A stretch of DNA of 64,000 nt from Bosea sp. 124 (GCF_003046175.1 NZ_PZZM01000001.1:2993001-3057000), one strand, 5' to 3'. Shown: positions 34,722 to 44,713, counted from the stretch's first letter. Notes: generated by a model from the letters alone, not told the origin. Numbers and translations are program-made.

Positions 34722-35179
34722 CGCGGCAGCAAGCCCCCGAACAGCCCCGGCACGCCGAATTTCAGCACCAGGATGGTGAGGATGACGGTAAGGACGGCCG
34801 TGACGACCGCCGTAGTGAAGAGGGTGGCTGCGCGCGGCGTCGCGTCGACGCGGTCGCGAAGGCTCGCCATCTCACCGCGGATCGCGGCGAAATCCATGGT
34901 TCCGGCGGCGGCATCGACCTTGTGGGCGCTGCGCTCCAGCGAAGCCTCGGCGCGGGTCAGGACGGCTTCGTAGCGGGCGAACTTCTCCTCGATGCGCGCG
35001 GCCTTCTCCTCGATCCGGGAGAGCTGGTCGAGCTGGCGCGGCTCGGTGAGGAGCGCGGCATCGGGCGAAGCGGTGGCGCTGCCGACGACATAGGGTGTGC
35101 CGTAGGTCGGTGCGGGTGTGACGGTCGTCGGGACGGAAGCGTCGGCAGGCGACGCGACGGTCGGCTCGATCTTGGCCAT
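34718..35179 (-). CDS. coiled-coil tail-anchored membrane protein
   Basis: A 153-residue protein: Pro/Thr/Ala-rich disordered start (about 1-45), a charged coiled coil (about 50-118, with [17 protein letters not shown]), and one hydrophobic helix near the C-terminus (about 122-145), so it should be anchored with its N-terminus in the cytoplasm. No family recognised. The ATG at 35179 has GGAA upstream. It lies between gap and pgk and overlaps the pgk start by four bases, which ties its expression to glycolysis. Function unknown. Confidence 0.7.
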   Translation of the reverse strand: MAKIEPTVASPADASVPTTVTPAPTYGTPYVVGSATASPDAALLTEPRQLDQLSRIEEKAARIEEKFARYEAVLTRAEASLERSAHKVDAAAGTMDFAAIRGEMASLRDRVDATPRAATLFTTAVVTAVLTVILTILVLKFGVPGLFGGLLPR

Positions 35180-35308
35180 GGTCGTTCCGTTCGATTCGAG
35201 AAGGGAGCGGGGCCGCGCCAGCGCGGCTCCGGCAGGTTTCGAGCGCGGAGGGCATTGCCGATGCGGAAAACAGGTTCCCGCGTTGTCGCGCAATGCCCTT
35301 GCGTCGGA

Positions 35309-36319
35309 TCAGAGCAGCTTGCCCATGGCGACGGCGGTGTCGCTCATGCGGTTCGAGAAGCCCCACTCGTTGTCGTACCAGGCGACGACGCTGACGAACT
35401 TGTCGTCCATGACCTTGGTCTGGTCGAGCGCGAAGGTCGACGAGGCCGGGTCGTGGTTGAAGTCGATCGAGACGTTGGGCTGGTCGGTGACCGCGAGGAT
35501 GCCCTTGAGCGCGCCACGCTTGCTGGCCTTGACGATGGCGTCGTTGATCTTCTCGACCGTGGTCTTGCGCTTGGCGATGAACTTGAAGTCCACCATCGAG
35601 ACGTTGGGGGTCGGCACGCGCACCGAGGAGCCGTCGAGACGGCCCTTGAGCTCGGGGATGACGAGGCCGATCGCCTTGGCGGCGCCGGTCGAGGTCGGGA
35701 TCATCGAGAGCGCGGCGGCGCGGCCGCGGTAGAGATCCTTGTGCATCGTGTCCAGCGTCGGCTGGTCGCCGGTATAGGCGTGGATCGTGGTCATGAAGCC
35801 CTTGTCGATGCCGACGGCGTCATGGAGCACGCGCACGACCGGCGCGAGGCAGTTGGTGGTGCAGGAGGCGTTCGAGACGACGACATGGTCGCTCGTCAGC
35901 TGACCGTCATTGACGCCGAAGACGACGGTCAGGTCGGCGCCGTCGCAGGGCGCCGAGACCAGAACGCGCTTCGCGCCCGCGGCAAGATGCGCCGAGGCCT
36001 TCTCCTTGGTGGTGAAGATGCCGGTGCATTCCAGCGCGATATCGACGCCGAGCGCCTTGTGCGGCAGATCCTTGGGGTCGCGCACGGCGGTGACCTTGAT
36101 CGGGCCGCGGCCGACATCGATCGTGTCGCCGGAAACCGTCACCGTGCCGGGGAAGCGGCCATGGACGGAATCGAAGCGGAAGAGATGGGCATTGGTCTCG
36201 ACCGGGCCGAGATCGTTGATCGCCACGACCTCGATGTCCTTGCGCTTCGACTCGATGATCGCACGCAGTACGTTGCGTCCGATGCGGCCGAAGCCATTGA
36301 TCGCCACCTTGACCGTCAT
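35309..36319 (-). CDS. gap: glyceraldehyde-3-phosphate dehydrogenase
   Basis: NAD(P)-dependent phosphorylating GAPDH, 336 aa. Seen: [20 protein letters not shown] dinucleotide fold, catalytic Cys in [13 protein letters not shown], the His of [13 protein letters not shown] and [11 protein letters not shown] at the end. The ATG at 36319 follows AGGAGAGG; an upstream in-frame ATG at 36367 is rejected. Between tkt and the coiled-coil protein gene on the same strand. The Asp that selects NAD is present in AINDLG. Confidence 0.97.
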   Translation of the reverse strand: MTVKVAINGFGRIGRNVLRAIIESKRKDIEVVAINDLGPVETNAHLFRFDSVHGRFPGTVTVSGDTIDVGRGPIKVTAVRDPKDLPHKALGVDIALECTGIFTTKEKASAHLAAGAKRVLVSAPCDGADLTVVFGVNDGQLTSDHVVVSNASCTTNCLAPVVRVLHDAVGIDKGFMTTIHAYTGDQPTLDTMHKDLYRGRAAALSMIPTSTGAAKAIGLVIPELKGRLDGSSVRVPTPNVSMVDFKFIAKRKTTVEKINDAIVKASKRGALKGILAVTDQPNVSIDFNHDPASSTFALDQTKVMDDKFVSVVAWYDNEWGFSNRMSDTAVAMGKLL

Positions 36320-36459
36320 CTCAAACCTCTCCTTCAGCCCTAACCACAGCGCTTGCACGCCATTCATGCGGGCAATTCGGCCAAAGCGTGGCCGAACGCA
36401 AGTGTTTCGATGAGAAAATCATCGCCGCTGCCGGGGCTTTCTCACGCTTTAGGCGATGA

Positions 36460-38457
36460 TCAGCCGTTATGGCGCTTGATCGCGGCCTCGGCCACCGCTT
36501 CCGGCGTGATGCCGAAATGCTTGTAGACCTCCTTGTAGGGTCCGCTCGCCCCGAAGGAGGACATGCCGACGAAGATGCCGTCATGCCCGATCACGGCATC
36601 CCAGCCGAAGCGCACGCCGGCCTCGATCGCGATCTTCACCGGAGCGGTGCCAATGACGGCGGCCTGCGTCGCCTCGTCCTGCGCCTGCAGCAGTTCAAGC
36701 GAGGGCACGGAGACGACGCGCGCCTTGATGCCCTTCTCGGCCAGCAGCTTGCGCGCGGCGACCGCGATCTCGACCTCGGAGCCCGAGGCGAAGAGCGAGA
36801 CCTCGGCTTTGCCGGCCTCGGCCGGCAGAAGCTCGTAGCCGCCCTTGGCCGAGCGGTTGGTCGCGGTCGCATCGGTGCGCAGCTGCGGCAGGTTCTGGCG
36901 CGAGAGGGCGAGCACGGTCGGCCCCCCGGTGTTCTCCAAGGCGAACTGCCAGGCCTCGGCGGTCTCGATCGTGTCGGCCGGGCGGAAGACGTGCATGTTC
37001 GGCATGGCGCGCAGCGAGGCGATCTGCTCGACCGGCTGGTGCGTCGGGCCGTCCTCGCCGAGGCCGATCGAATCATGGGTCATGACGTAGACCACCGGCA
37101 GGCCCATCAGGGCGGCAAGCCGCATCGAGGGGCGGGCATAGTCGGCGAAGACGAGGAAGGTGCCGCCGCCGGTGCGGAAACCGCCATGCAGGGTGATGCC
37201 GTTCATCGCGGCGGCCATGCCGTGCTCGCGGATGCCGTAGCGGACATAGCGGCCCTTCGGGGTCTTCGGCGTGAAATCCTCGGCCGCCTTGGTGCGGGTG
37301 TTGTTGGAGGGCGTCAGGTCGGCCGACCCCATCACCAGCTCCGGCATCACCGGCGTGATGGCCTCCAATGCGAGTTCCGAAGCCTTGCGGGTCGCGACCG
37401 CCTGTGGCGCGGCGATCAGCGCTTTCTTGTGGGCAAGGATCACCTTGTCGAGCCTGGCCGGGATTCTGTGCGCCAGGCGGCGGTCGAATTCGGCGCGCTT
37501 GCGCTCGGAGAGGGCGCCGAAGCGGCCCTTCCATTCGGAGTGCGCGGCGGCGCCGGCCGCACCGAAGCCGCGCCAGGCCTTGAGGGTGTCGGCTGCGACC
37601 TCGAAGGCGCCTCCGGTGATGCCGAGCGCCTTCTTGGCGGCGGCGAGTTCCTCGGCGCCGAGCGGCTCGCCATGGGCCTTGGAGGTGCCGGCCTTCTTCG
37701 GCGCGCCGAATCCGATCACCGTCTTGCAGGCGATCATGGTCGGCTTGCTCGACTTCTGGGCGCGGCGGATCGCGGCCTCGATCGCCACGGGATCATGGCC
37801 GTCTACCCGCTCGGAACGCCAGGCGCAGGCCTTGAAGCGAGCGACCTGGTCGACCGAATCGGAGATCGTCAGCGGGCCGTCGATCGAGATGCCGTTATCG
37901 TCCCAGAGCACGATCAGCTTGTTGAGCTTGTGGTGGCCGGCGAGCGCGATCGCCTCCTGGCTGATGCCCTCCATCAGGTCGCCGTCGGAGGCCAGCACGA
38001 AGGTATGGTGGTCGACGACTTTCTTGCCGAATTCGGCGGCGAGCATGCGCTCGGCCATCGCCATGCCGACGGCAGTCGCCAGGCCCTGGCCGAGCGGACC
38101 CGTGGTGGTCTCGATCCCGGCGGTCATGAAGTTCTCGGGGTGGCCCGGCGTCTTGGAGTCGATCTGGCGGAACTTCTTGAGGTCGTCGAGCTCCATGCCG
38201 GGCACGCCGGTCAGGTAAAGCAGGGCGTAGAGCAGCATCGAGCCATGGCCGGCCGAGAGCACGAAGCGGTCGCGATCGGGCCAGCGCGGGTCGGCGGCAT
38301 CGTATTTCATGACGCGGGTGAAGAGCACGGTGGCGACGTCGGCTGCGCCCATCGGCAGGCCGGGGTGGCCGGATTTCGCCTGCTCGACGCCGTCCATGGC
38401 GAGGCCGCGAATGGCGTTGGCGAGCTTGTCGTGCTGGGTGCGGTCGGTCGATGTCAT
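36460..38457 (-). CDS. tkt: transketolase
   Basis: Thiamine-diphosphate enzyme moving two-carbon units in the pentose phosphate and Calvin pathways, 665 aa. Visible: [17 protein letters not shown], the ThDP/Mg motif GDGDLMEG form [14 protein letters not shown], the pyrimidine-domain [12 protein letters not shown] and the C-terminal domain ending AIKRHNG. First gene of the tkt-gap-orf-pgk-orf-fba run. Divergent from the DUF4164-zapA pair across 335 bp. A hairpin at 36376-36396 lies between its stop and gap. Confidence 0.97.
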   Translation of the reverse strand: MTSTDRTQHDKLANAIRGLAMDGVEQAKSGHPGLPMGAADVATVLFTRVMKYDAADPRWPDRDRFVLSAGHGSMLLYALLYLTGVPGMELDDLKKFRQIDSKTPGHPENFMTAGIETTTGPLGQGLATAVGMAMAERMLAAEFGKKVVDHHTFVLASDGDLMEGISQEAIALAGHHKLNKLIVLWDDNGISIDGPLTISDSVDQVARFKACAWRSERVDGHDPVAIEAAIRRAQKSSKPTMIACKTVIGFGAPKKAGTSKAHGEPLGAEELAAAKKALGITGGAFEVAADTLKAWRGFGAAGAAAHSEWKGRFGALSERKRAEFDRRLAHRIPARLDKVILAHKKALIAAPQAVATRKASELALEAITPVMPELVMGSADLTPSNNTRTKAAEDFTPKTPKGRYVRYGIREHGMAAAMNGITLHGGFRTGGGTFLVFADYARPSMRLAALMGLPVVYVMTHDSIGLGEDGPTHQPVEQIASLRAMPNMHVFRPADTIETAEAWQFALENTGGPTVLALSRQNLPQLRTDATATNRSAKGGYELLPAEAGKAEVSLFASGSEVEIAVAARKLLAEKGIKARVVSVPSLELLQAQDEATQAAVIGTAPVKIAIEAGVRFGWDAVIGHDGIFVGMSSFGASGPYKEVYKHFGITPEAVAEAAIKRHNG

Positions 38458-38792
38458 GATGGTCTATGGCTCCGTCTGGCGGGAGGACGAGGCCGCGGCC
38501 AAATCCTGCGCTTGCGGCAGGCCGGGGACGGTCCGAATTCCGATGTCGCTGTATCGTTTCGAATGGTGGCCCGGATTAGGCCGCTGGCTCGGTTCGAGTC
38601 AATTCGGCCGGAGCCCGCGCCGGCTGCCGGAGCGGCGCCGCAATCGGCGTCTGCTGCAACCGCGAAAGCAGCAACCGGGCTCAAGCCCTTGGGATCGGGC
38701 GGCATCTCCGGCAGGGAGATTCACGTTTTCAGGCGACATGGGCTAGGGTCCCGAATCGTGTGAGCCGGCTTCGATCTGAAGGGGGAGCGACG
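38458..38792. other. 335-bp divergent upstream region of tkt and DUF4164
   Basis: No credible gene, repeat or RNA is visible. It should hold the promoters of tkt (leftward) and of the DUF4164-zapA unit (rightward), but I see no convincing -35/-10 pair or operator palindrome. Confidence 0.6.
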
Positions 38793-39167
38793 GTGGCGAG
38801 CCTGATGCTGGAGAATGCCCTGACGCGGCTCGATGGCGCGCTGGCGCAACTCGAGGCCGCTGCGCGGCGGCGCGTCGACGCCGAGCGCGGGCGGGCCAAT
38901 CTGGAAACGGAACTGGCACTGATGCAGGATGATCGCGCGCGGCTCGCGGCCGAGCTCGACGGGGCGACGGCGCGGCTCGGCGATGTCGAGACCGCGGCGG
39001 CCGATGTGGACCAGCGCCTCGAGCGCGCCATGAATGTCATCGGCGCCGTGATCGCGCGTGCCCAAGCCGATGCCGAGCCGCAGGATGCGGCCGGCATGGG
39101 GCCGGGCGAGCTGGAACCAGCCTATCCGGAGCCGGCGGAAGCCGGGCCCGGGCAGCGGGAGCATTGA
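38793..39167 (+). CDS. DUF4164 coiled-coil protein
   Basis: A 124-residue cytoplasmic protein, almost wholly a coiled coil (about 5-95) with an acidic Pro/Glu-rich tail. It fits DUF4164, small alphaproteobacterial proteins usually encoded just before zapA. The GTG at 38793 follows GGGGGAG at proper spacing; the frame start at 38760 has no site. Thirteen bases separate it from zapA, so a shared role in cell division is likely but not shown. Confidence 0.75.
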   Translation: MASLMLENALTRLDGALAQLEAAARRRVDAERGRANLETELALMQDDRARLAAELDGATARLGDVETAAADVDQRLERAMNVIGAVIARAQADAEPQDAAGMGPGELEPAYPEPAEAGPGQREH

Positions 39168-39180
39168 GCGGGGACAAGCC

Positions 39181-39549
39181 ATGCCGCAAGTCAATGTCAC
39201 CATCGCCGGCAAGGCCTACCGCATGGCCTGCGGAGAGGGCGAGGAGCCGCATCTCGAAGATCTCGCCCGAATCTATGACGGCAAAATCCAGGAGATGCGC
39301 CAGGCTTTCGGCGAGATCGGCGACATGCGCCTGCACGTCATGGCCGCGCTGATGGTTGCCGACGAGGCCTCCGAATTGCAGCGGCGCGTCTCCAGACTGG
39401 AAGCCGACCTCGCTTTGCTGCAGGGCGATGCGGGCTCGGCCGACCGGCGCCTCGGCGAGGTCGAGGACAGGGCTGCCGAGGCGCTGGTCGCCGCGGCCGA
39501 GCGGATCGAGGGCATCGCGAAGAGCCTGATTCCGACGTCGGTCGGCTAA
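39181..39549 (+). CDS. zapA: cell division protein ZapA
   Basis: ZapA binds FtsZ and bundles its filaments at midcell. The 122-residue protein starts MPQVNVTIAGKAYRMACGEGEE, matching the family N-terminal globular part, continues with LEDLARIYDGKIQEMRQAFG and then a C-terminal coiled coil (about 55-110). It follows DUF4164 and is followed by 6S RNA and the cyclo-ligase gene, the conserved zapA-ssrS-ygfA order also known from E. coli. Confidence 0.92.
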   Translation: MPQVNVTIAGKAYRMACGEGEEPHLEDLARIYDGKIQEMRQAFGEIGDMRLHVMAALMVADEASELQRRVSRLEADLALLQGDAGSADRRLGEVEDRAAEALVAAAERIEGIAKSLIPTSVG

Positions 39550-39589
39550 AGCACACTGGCGCTTTGCCGGCGCATTCCCTACATTGTTG

Positions 39590-39750
39590 AAGCTGGGCTG
39601 CCTGGTGCGTGCAGAGAATGTATTCCCGGGCCCATACGACTCCCTAGGGAGCTGTCCCTGACCGGGTCCCTGGACCCGGACACACGGCGCCCACCTACTT
39701 TGTAGGTGTCCCGGGATCGAAATCTCCACGGCCAAGGTGGCTCAGCACTG
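39590..39750 (+). ncRNA. ssrS: 6S RNA
   Basis: 6S RNA mimics an open promoter and binds RNA polymerase holoenzyme. Three facts support it: position between zapA and the 5-formyl-THF cyclo-ligase gene, about 155 nt of gene-free sequence, and a closing stem in which GCTGGGCTGCC (39592-39602) pairs fully (with G-U) with GGTGGCTCAGC (39736-39746). GC-rich inner arms around GACCGGGTCCCTGG and ACCTAC/GTAGGT make the long hairpin with bulges expected of 6S. Exact ends are estimated. Confidence 0.85.
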
Positions 39751-39754
39751 TTCC

Positions 39755-40339
39755 ATGACGGATACCTCCTCTCCGATCAGCGCCGCCCAACGGAAATCCG
39801 CGCTGCGCGGGGCCGCGCTGGCGCATCGTGACGCGCTCGAAATCGACGACCGCCTCGAATGGGACCCGCTGATCGCAGAACGCGTGCTAGCCCTGCCAGC
39901 CTTCGGCGAGAGCGCCGGCCCGGTTTCAGCCTATTGGCCGATGGGCTCCGAGGCCGATCCACGCCCGATCGCGGAGGGCCTGCATGCGCAGGGTCTACCG
40001 CTTTGCCTGCCGGCCATCGTCGCGAAGCGGATGTTGTTCCGGCGCTGGGCGCCCTATGAGCCGATCGTGCCCGGCGGCTTCGGCACGCTCGTCCCGCAGC
40101 CCGCGCAGCCCGAGGCCGTGCCCGCCATCCTGATCGTGCCGCTCGCAGCTTTCGACCGGCGCGGTTACCGCATCGGCTACGGCAAGGGCTATTACGACGC
40201 GAAGCTCACCGAGCTGGGCGACGTGATCAGCATCGGCATCGCCTATGCCGCGCAGGAGATCGATGCGGTGCCGGACGAAGCGCATGACCGGCGCCTCGAC
40301 TGGATCGTGACCGAACGCGAGACGATCCGCTGCGGTTGA
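39755..40339 (+). CDS. 5-formyltetrahydrofolate cyclo-ligase
   Basis: Also called YgfA/Fau or MTHFS; converts 5-formyl-THF to 5,10-methenyl-THF with ATP. The 194-residue product has the family motif RIGYGKGYYD near the C-terminus and the N-terminal KSALRGAALAHRDAL helix. The ATG at 39755 is directly downstream of the 6S RNA, so both may come from one transcript as in E. coli. It starts a run with the YmdB-type gene. With fhs at the window end this is the second C1-folate gene here. Confidence 0.93.
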   Translation: MTDTSSPISAAQRKSALRGAALAHRDALEIDDRLEWDPLIAERVLALPAFGESAGPVSAYWPMGSEADPRPIAEGLHAQGLPLCLPAIVAKRMLFRRWAPYEPIVPGGFGTLVPQPAQPEAVPAILIVPLAAFDRRGYRIGYGKGYYDAKLTELGDVISIGIAYAAQEIDAVPDEAHDRRLDWIVTERETIRCG

Positions 40340-40393
40340 TTCCCGGCCGCATTCGCGCGACGGAGGGGCTTGGTTCCGTCCGGACAAGCTCAC

Positions 40394-41221
40394 ATGCGTT
40401 TTCTCTTCCTCGGTGATGTCGTCGGCCGCCCCGGGCGGATCGCGGTGCAGGACCGCCTGCCGACCTTGCGCCGTGCCTGGGCGCTGGACTGCGTCGTCAT
40501 CAATGGCGAGAACGCGGCGGGTGGCTTCGGCATCACCGAGACGATCTGCGACGAACTCCTGGCGGCGGGGGCGGATGCGGTCACGCTCGGCAACCATTCC
40601 TGGGACCAGCGCGAGGCGCTCGTCTTCATCGAGCGTCAGGACAGGCTGGTGCGCCCGGCCAATTATCCGAAGGGCACGCCCGGACGCGGCGCCGCCGTGA
40701 TCGAGGCCAGGAACGGCGCGCGCGTGCTCGTCGTCAATGTGATGGGCCGCATCTTCATGGATGCGCTCGACGACCCGTTCCAGGCGATCGAGCGCGAGTT
40801 GTCGGCCTGCCCGCTGGGCGAGGTCGCCGACGCCGTGATCGTCGATTTCCATGCGGAGGCGACCAGCGAGAAGCAGGCGGCAGGCCATTTCCTCGACGGC
40901 CGCGCCAGCCTCGTCGTCGGCACGCATACCCATGTGCCAACCTCCGACACGCGTATCCTGCCGGGTGGCACGGCTTACCAGTCCGATGCCGGCATGTGTG
41001 GCGACTATGATTCTATCCTCGGCATGCAGAAGGAGGAGCCGGTGCGGCGCTTCCTGCAGAAGACGCCGGGCGCACGGCTCGAACCTGCGACCGGCGAAGG
41101 CACGCTGTCGGGCGTTGCGGTCGAGATCGACGATGCCACCGGGTTGGCGAAGGCGGTCTGGCCGATCCGGATCGGGCCGCATCTGAGCGAAGCGCTGCCG
41201 ACGGGCTGGCTCGGCGGCTGA
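40394..41221 (+). CDS. YmdB-type metallophosphoesterase
   Basis: A 275-residue calcineurin-like phosphodiesterase of the YmdB family (TIGR00282 type), which hydrolyses cyclic nucleotides in Bacillus. Di-metal motifs are intact: FLGDVVGRPGR, NGENAAGG, GNHSWDQRE, VDFHAEATSEK and GTHTHVPTSD. Start ATG at 40394; an upstream frame start lacks conservation. It follows the cyclo-ligase by 54 bases on the same strand. The role in alphaproteobacteria is not established. Confidence 0.92.
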   Translation: MRFLFLGDVVGRPGRIAVQDRLPTLRRAWALDCVVINGENAAGGFGITETICDELLAAGADAVTLGNHSWDQREALVFIERQDRLVRPANYPKGTPGRGAAVIEARNGARVLVVNVMGRIFMDALDDPFQAIERELSACPLGEVADAVIVDFHAEATSEKQAAGHFLDGRASLVVGTHTHVPTSDTRILPGGTAYQSDAGMCGDYDSILGMQKEEPVRRFLQKTPGARLEPATGEGTLSGVAVEIDDATGLAKAVWPIRIGPHLSEALPTGWLGG

Positions 41222-41240
41222 GGCTGGCGAGCGGCCGCAA

Positions 41241-42179
41241 CTACGATTTGGCACTCCTCGCGAGCAGTCCTGCCCCAAGCATCGCCAGACGGCAGACCGT
41301 TCGGACGCCCAGGGCGCCGATGTCGTTCTCCGGCACGAACTCGACGAGGTTGAAGCCGATGATCGGTGCGCGAGCCGCCACACCGTTCAGCAGTTCGACG
41401 ATGTCGGCATAGCCGAGCCCGCCCGGCGCAAAACCGGTGATGCCGGGCACCACGGACGGGTCGAGGCCGTCGACATCGAGGCAGATGACGACCGGGCGGC
41501 CCTCGGGCACGCAGTTGCTGGCATGGCCGAGGCCTTTCGCCCGCAGCGTCCGCATGTCGATGATCTGCGATCCCGCTGCTTTGGCATCGGCGACATCCGA
41601 GGGGCGGGCGCTGCCCATGCCGCGCGCGCCGATCTGCACCATCGCCTTGACGCCGGCGAATTCCGACGCCCGCCGCATCGTGCTCGACAGGCCCCAGCGC
41701 TCGCCCTGGACCTCGTCGCGCCAATCGATATGCGCGTCGATCTGGACGATGGTGATGTCGGTATGCGCCGCAAAGGCGGCCAGCGCCGGGATCTGGACGC
41801 TGTCGTCGCCGCCGAGCAGCAGCGGTGCCGCTCCCCGGCTCAGCAATCTGGCGTAGGTCGTCTCGATCCGAGCGCGGTTGGCGGCGAAGTCGCTGGGGTC
41901 GAAAGCGATGTCGCCGCTATCCAGCAGCCGTGTTTCGGGCGGGAGCAGCGGGCCGCCGAGATCGAAATCGTAATGCGCGCGATTGGGCCCATGGCGTTGG
42001 CTGGCGGCGCGGATGGCTGCTGGCGCGGTGCCGCATAGGAGAGCGCCGGAACCATAGGGCGTCGCGCCGGGGATGCCGATCGCAACGACGGCTCCCTTCG
42101 CAACGGCATCGACCGCGACGATGTCGGAACCGAGGAAGGCGGAGCCGCCGGCGGGACGGTCGGGACTGTCGAGGCGCAT
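41241..42179 (-). CDS. arginase/agmatinase family ureohydrolase
   Basis: A 312-residue member of the arginase superfamily, which cleaves guanidino compounds to urea at a di-manganese site. DAHID (148-152) and LDVDGLDPS are present. The first ligand motif reads GGDDS (123-127) rather than GGDHS, so a metal-binding His is replaced by Asp126. It is therefore either an atypical agmatinase-like enzyme or one with altered metal use. The start at 42179 gives a family-like N-terminus. Convergent with the YmdB-type gene and divergent from yebC. Confidence 0.82.
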   Translation of the reverse strand: MRLDSPDRPAGGSAFLGSDIVAVDAVAKGAVVAIGIPGATPYGSGALLCGTAPAAIRAASQRHGPNRAHYDFDLGGPLLPPETRLLDSGDIAFDPSDFAANRARIETTYARLLSRGAAPLLLGGDDSVQIPALAAFAAHTDITIVQIDAHIDWRDEVQGERWGLSSTMRRASEFAGVKAMVQIGARGMGSARPSDVADAKAAGSQIIDMRTLRAKGLGHASNCVPEGRPVVICLDVDGLDPSVVPGITGFAPGGLGYADIVELLNGVAARAPIIGFNLVEFVPENDIGALGVRTVCRLAMLGAGLLARSAKS

Positions 42180-42376
42180 GCGAAAACCCTGAGTGCGGCG
42201 AAGGCCCGAGATATGCGGCGGCGGTCGGCCGTCAGGCAAGCGAACTCATGATCATGGCGCTGTGCCGGCTTGCCTGTCTGCGAAAGCGACGCCTATAAGG
42301 CCGACGATCCGCCGCGTGCCCGTGATGGGGCTGCGAGCGTCATTTGACCGCTGCAAGATCAAGAGGCTGAATTCCC

Positions 42377-43123
42377 ATGGCCGGCCATTCCCAGTTCAAG
42401 AACATCATGCACCGCAAGGGCAAGCAGGACGCGGTGCGCGCCAAGCTGTTCTCGAAGCTCGGCCGCGAAATCACCGTCGCCGCCAAGATGGGCATGCCCG
42501 ATCCCAACATGAACCCGCGCCTGCGCATGGCGGTGATCGCCGCGCGCGCCGAGAACATGCCCAAGGACAATATCCAGCGCGCCATCAACAAGGCCGCCGG
42601 CGGCGAGGGCGATAATTATGACGAGGTCCGCTACGAGGGCTATGGCCCGGGCGGCGCCGCCGTCATCGTCGAGGCGCTGACCGACAACCGCAACCGCACC
42701 GCGTCTGCCGTGCGCTCCTACTTCACCAAGTCGGGTGGAGCGATGGGCGAGAGCAACTCGGTGTCGTTCATGTTCAACCGTGTCGGCGAGGTCAGCTATC
42801 CGCCCGCGGCCGGCGATGCCGACAAGGTGATGGAGGCCGCGATCGAGGCTGGTGCCGACGACGTCATCTCCGACGAGAACGGTCACACCATCCTGTGCGC
42901 TTTCGACAGTCTGAACGAGGTCTCCAAGGCGCTGGAAGTGTCACTCGGCGCGCCGGCCTCGGCCAAGCCGGTCTGGCGCCCGACGACCTCGGCGCCGCTC
43001 GACGAGGAGAAGGCGGCCTCGATGATGCGGCTGATGGAGGCGCTCGACAATGACGACGACGTCCAGAACGTCTTCGCCAATTTCGAGATCGCCGACGACA
43101 TCATGGCGAAGCTCAGCGCCTGA
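42377..43123 (+). CDS. yebC: YebC/PmpR family protein
   Basis: A 248-residue protein of the YebC/TACO1 family, described both as a transcription regulator and as a translation factor easing ribosome stalling. It begins [20 protein letters not shown] and has the conserved [29 protein letters not shown] and the FMFNRVG strand; length is standard. Upstream of ruvC in many bacteria, and here too (with a TauE gene in between). Confidence 0.95.
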   Translation: MAGHSQFKNIMHRKGKQDAVRAKLFSKLGREITVAAKMGMPDPNMNPRLRMAVIAARAENMPKDNIQRAINKAAGGEGDNYDEVRYEGYGPGGAAVIVEALTDNRNRTASAVRSYFTKSGGAMGESNSVSFMFNRVGEVSYPPAAGDADKVMEAAIEAGADDVISDENGHTILCAFDSLNEVSKALEVSLGAPASAKPVWRPTTSAPLDEEKAASMMRLMEALDNDDDVQNVFANFEIADDIMAKLSA

Positions 43124-43137
43124 GCGGGGCTCGCGTC

Positions 43138-43226
43138 ATTCTCGGGCTTGACCCGAGAATCGGGTCCAGGATTGAGCCGGGAGCGCCAGCGTCGACGAGA
43201 TGCCCGGGTCAAGCCCGGGCATGACG
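43138..43226. repeat. paired-hairpin dispersed repeat
   Basis: Hairpin 1 ATTCTCGGG-N5-CCCGAGAAT (43138-43160); hairpin 2 ATGCCCGGG-N5-CCCGGGCAT (43200-43222) followed by GACG. It lies between convergent yebC and tauE, the same setting as the element at 19918. Confidence 0.8.
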
Positions 43227-43233
43227 CGTGGGC

Positions 43234-44013
43234 CTAACGCCCGACCAATCCATCCCACAGCGGCAGGCTCACCATCGCGCTTAGGAAGATCACGGCATAG
43301 GCGATGCGACGGAAGGTGCTTTCGCTCGCCAGCTGGAAGCCATGCGTGCCGGCCCAGAGCGCGACGCCATAGCCGGCGAAGAGCGGCACGGCCATCATCA
43401 TTGCGGCCATCGTCAGGATGCCCTTCTGCCAGAGGATCGCGCCGCTGATCAGCGTGGAGATGCCGAAGAAGGTCTGCAGGTTGGCGCGCGTCTTGTGCCG
43501 GTCGTTGCGCTGGGCGCCGAGCCAGAACACCGCGAGCGGCATGCCGCCGATCGAGGCCATGCCGTTGAACAGGCCCGACAGCACGCCGACGCCGAGCGAG
43601 AGCGGAATGCCCGGCCGGCCGTGATAGCGCCAGCCGGAGGCCATCAGCGCGACGGCGGTGAGGACAAGCCCGGCGAGGATCCAGCGCATCGTCTCGCGGT
43701 CGAGCCAGAGCAGCAGCCAGAGGCCGGCGGGCAAAGCGAGCGTCGCGGTCAGAAGCAGCGGCAGGACCTCGCGCCACTCGGCCTGCCTGGCGTTGCGCGC
43801 CGCGATCGGCAGGGCGAACGGCAGGTCGATGCACCAGATCAGCCCGAGAGCCGCCACGGGGCCGATCACCATCGAGGCCAGCGGCATGAACACCATCGCG
43901 AAGCCGAAGCCGGTGAAGCCGCGCACAAGGCCGCCGAGCATGGTCGCCGCCAGCAGGACGGCCAGGCCGGCGGCGGAGACGCCGGGAAACAGGGAGCCGA
44001 GGAGATCGTTCAT
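43234..44013 (-). CDS. TauE/SafE family permease
   Basis: A 259-residue inner-membrane protein with about eight hydrophobic segments and the family motifs GLVRGFTGFGFAM and GLFNGMASIGGMPLAV. It transports an unknown small anion, possibly sulfite or a sulfonate. The ATG at 44013 gives a normal first helix. It lies between yebC and ruvC on the opposite strand, so it interrupts the common yebC-ruvC order. Only distantly like the family member at 17035. Confidence 0.88.
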   Translation of the reverse strand: MNDLLGSLFPGVSAAGLAVLLAATMLGGLVRGFTGFGFAMVFMPLASMVIGPVAALGLIWCIDLPFALPIAARNARQAEWREVLPLLLTATLALPAGLWLLLWLDRETMRWILAGLVLTAVALMASGWRYHGRPGIPLSLGVGVLSGLFNGMASIGGMPLAVFWLGAQRNDRHKTRANLQTFFGISTLISGAILWQKGILTMAAMMMAVPLFAGYGVALWAGTHGFQLASESTFRRIAYAVIFLSAMVSLPLWDGLVGR

Positions 44014-44200
44014 GCCGTCCGGGGTCGCAGATGAGAAAGCAGGCGCAGTCCTTCGCACCAACAGCCAAGCGGGCGCAGGGGCAACCCCTCTCCTTGTGAT
44101 GCGACCGATGCGCGGCGCTCATCGGTTGGCGGAGGATCGAAGGGGATCGTTAGGATGATGCATGGAACAAAGCGTGTCCAAGGGCTAGGCTGCGCACGAC

Positions 44201-44713
44201 ATGAACCCACCGATTCGCATTCTCGGCATCGACCCCGGCCTCCGGAAGACGGGCTGGGGTGTCGTCGTTTCGGAGGGCAGCAAGCTTGGCTTCGTCGCCT
44301 GCGGCTGCGTCGAGAGCGAGGCCGCCCTGCCGTTGTCGGAGCGGCTGCGGCAGTTGCATGAAGGATTGACGCGGATCGTCGCATCGTTCGCGCCCGACGA
44401 GGTCGCGGTCGAGGAGACCTTCGTCAATCGCGATCCTCAATCGGCGCTGAAGCTCGGCCAGGCGCGCGGGGTCGCCCTCGTCGTACCGGCGCTGGCCGGG
44501 CTCAGCGTCGCTGAATACGCCGCCAACCTCGTCAAGAAAACGGTGGTCGGTGTCGGTCATGCCGACAAGAAGCAGATTCAGATGATGATCCGCGTCCTGT
44601 TGCCCAAAGCCGAGACCAGATCGGCCGACGCGGCGGATGCTCTGGCGGTCGCGATCTGCCATGCCCAGCATCGCGGCATGCGTGCGCTGGTCGCGCAGAT
44701 GCGGGCGGGGTGA
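44201..44713 (+). CDS. ruvC: crossover junction endodeoxyribonuclease RuvC
   Basis: Holliday-junction resolvase, 170 aa. Catalytic acidic residues lie in [12 protein letters not shown] (Asp near residue 10), [17 protein letters not shown] (Glu) and [14 protein letters not shown] (Asp pair). Length is standard. It is followed after 30 bases by ruvA, with ruvB further on, so the whole resolution complex is encoded together. Confidence 0.96.
   Translation: MNPPIRILGIDPGLRKTGWGVVVSEGSKLGFVACGCVESEAALPLSERLRQLHEGLTRIVASFAPDEVAVEETFVNRDPQSALKLGQARGVALVVPALAGLSVAEYAANLVKKTVVGVGHADKKQIQMMIRVLLPKAETRSADAADALAVAICHAQHRGMRALVAQMRAG

Noticed and set aside
36376-36396. hairpin TTCGGCCA-N5-TGGCCGAA between tkt and gap as a terminator
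   Set aside because: No T run on either side; may be a processing site but is not called.
36469-38763. 764-codon open frame on the plus strand
   Set aside because: Antisense shadow of tkt.
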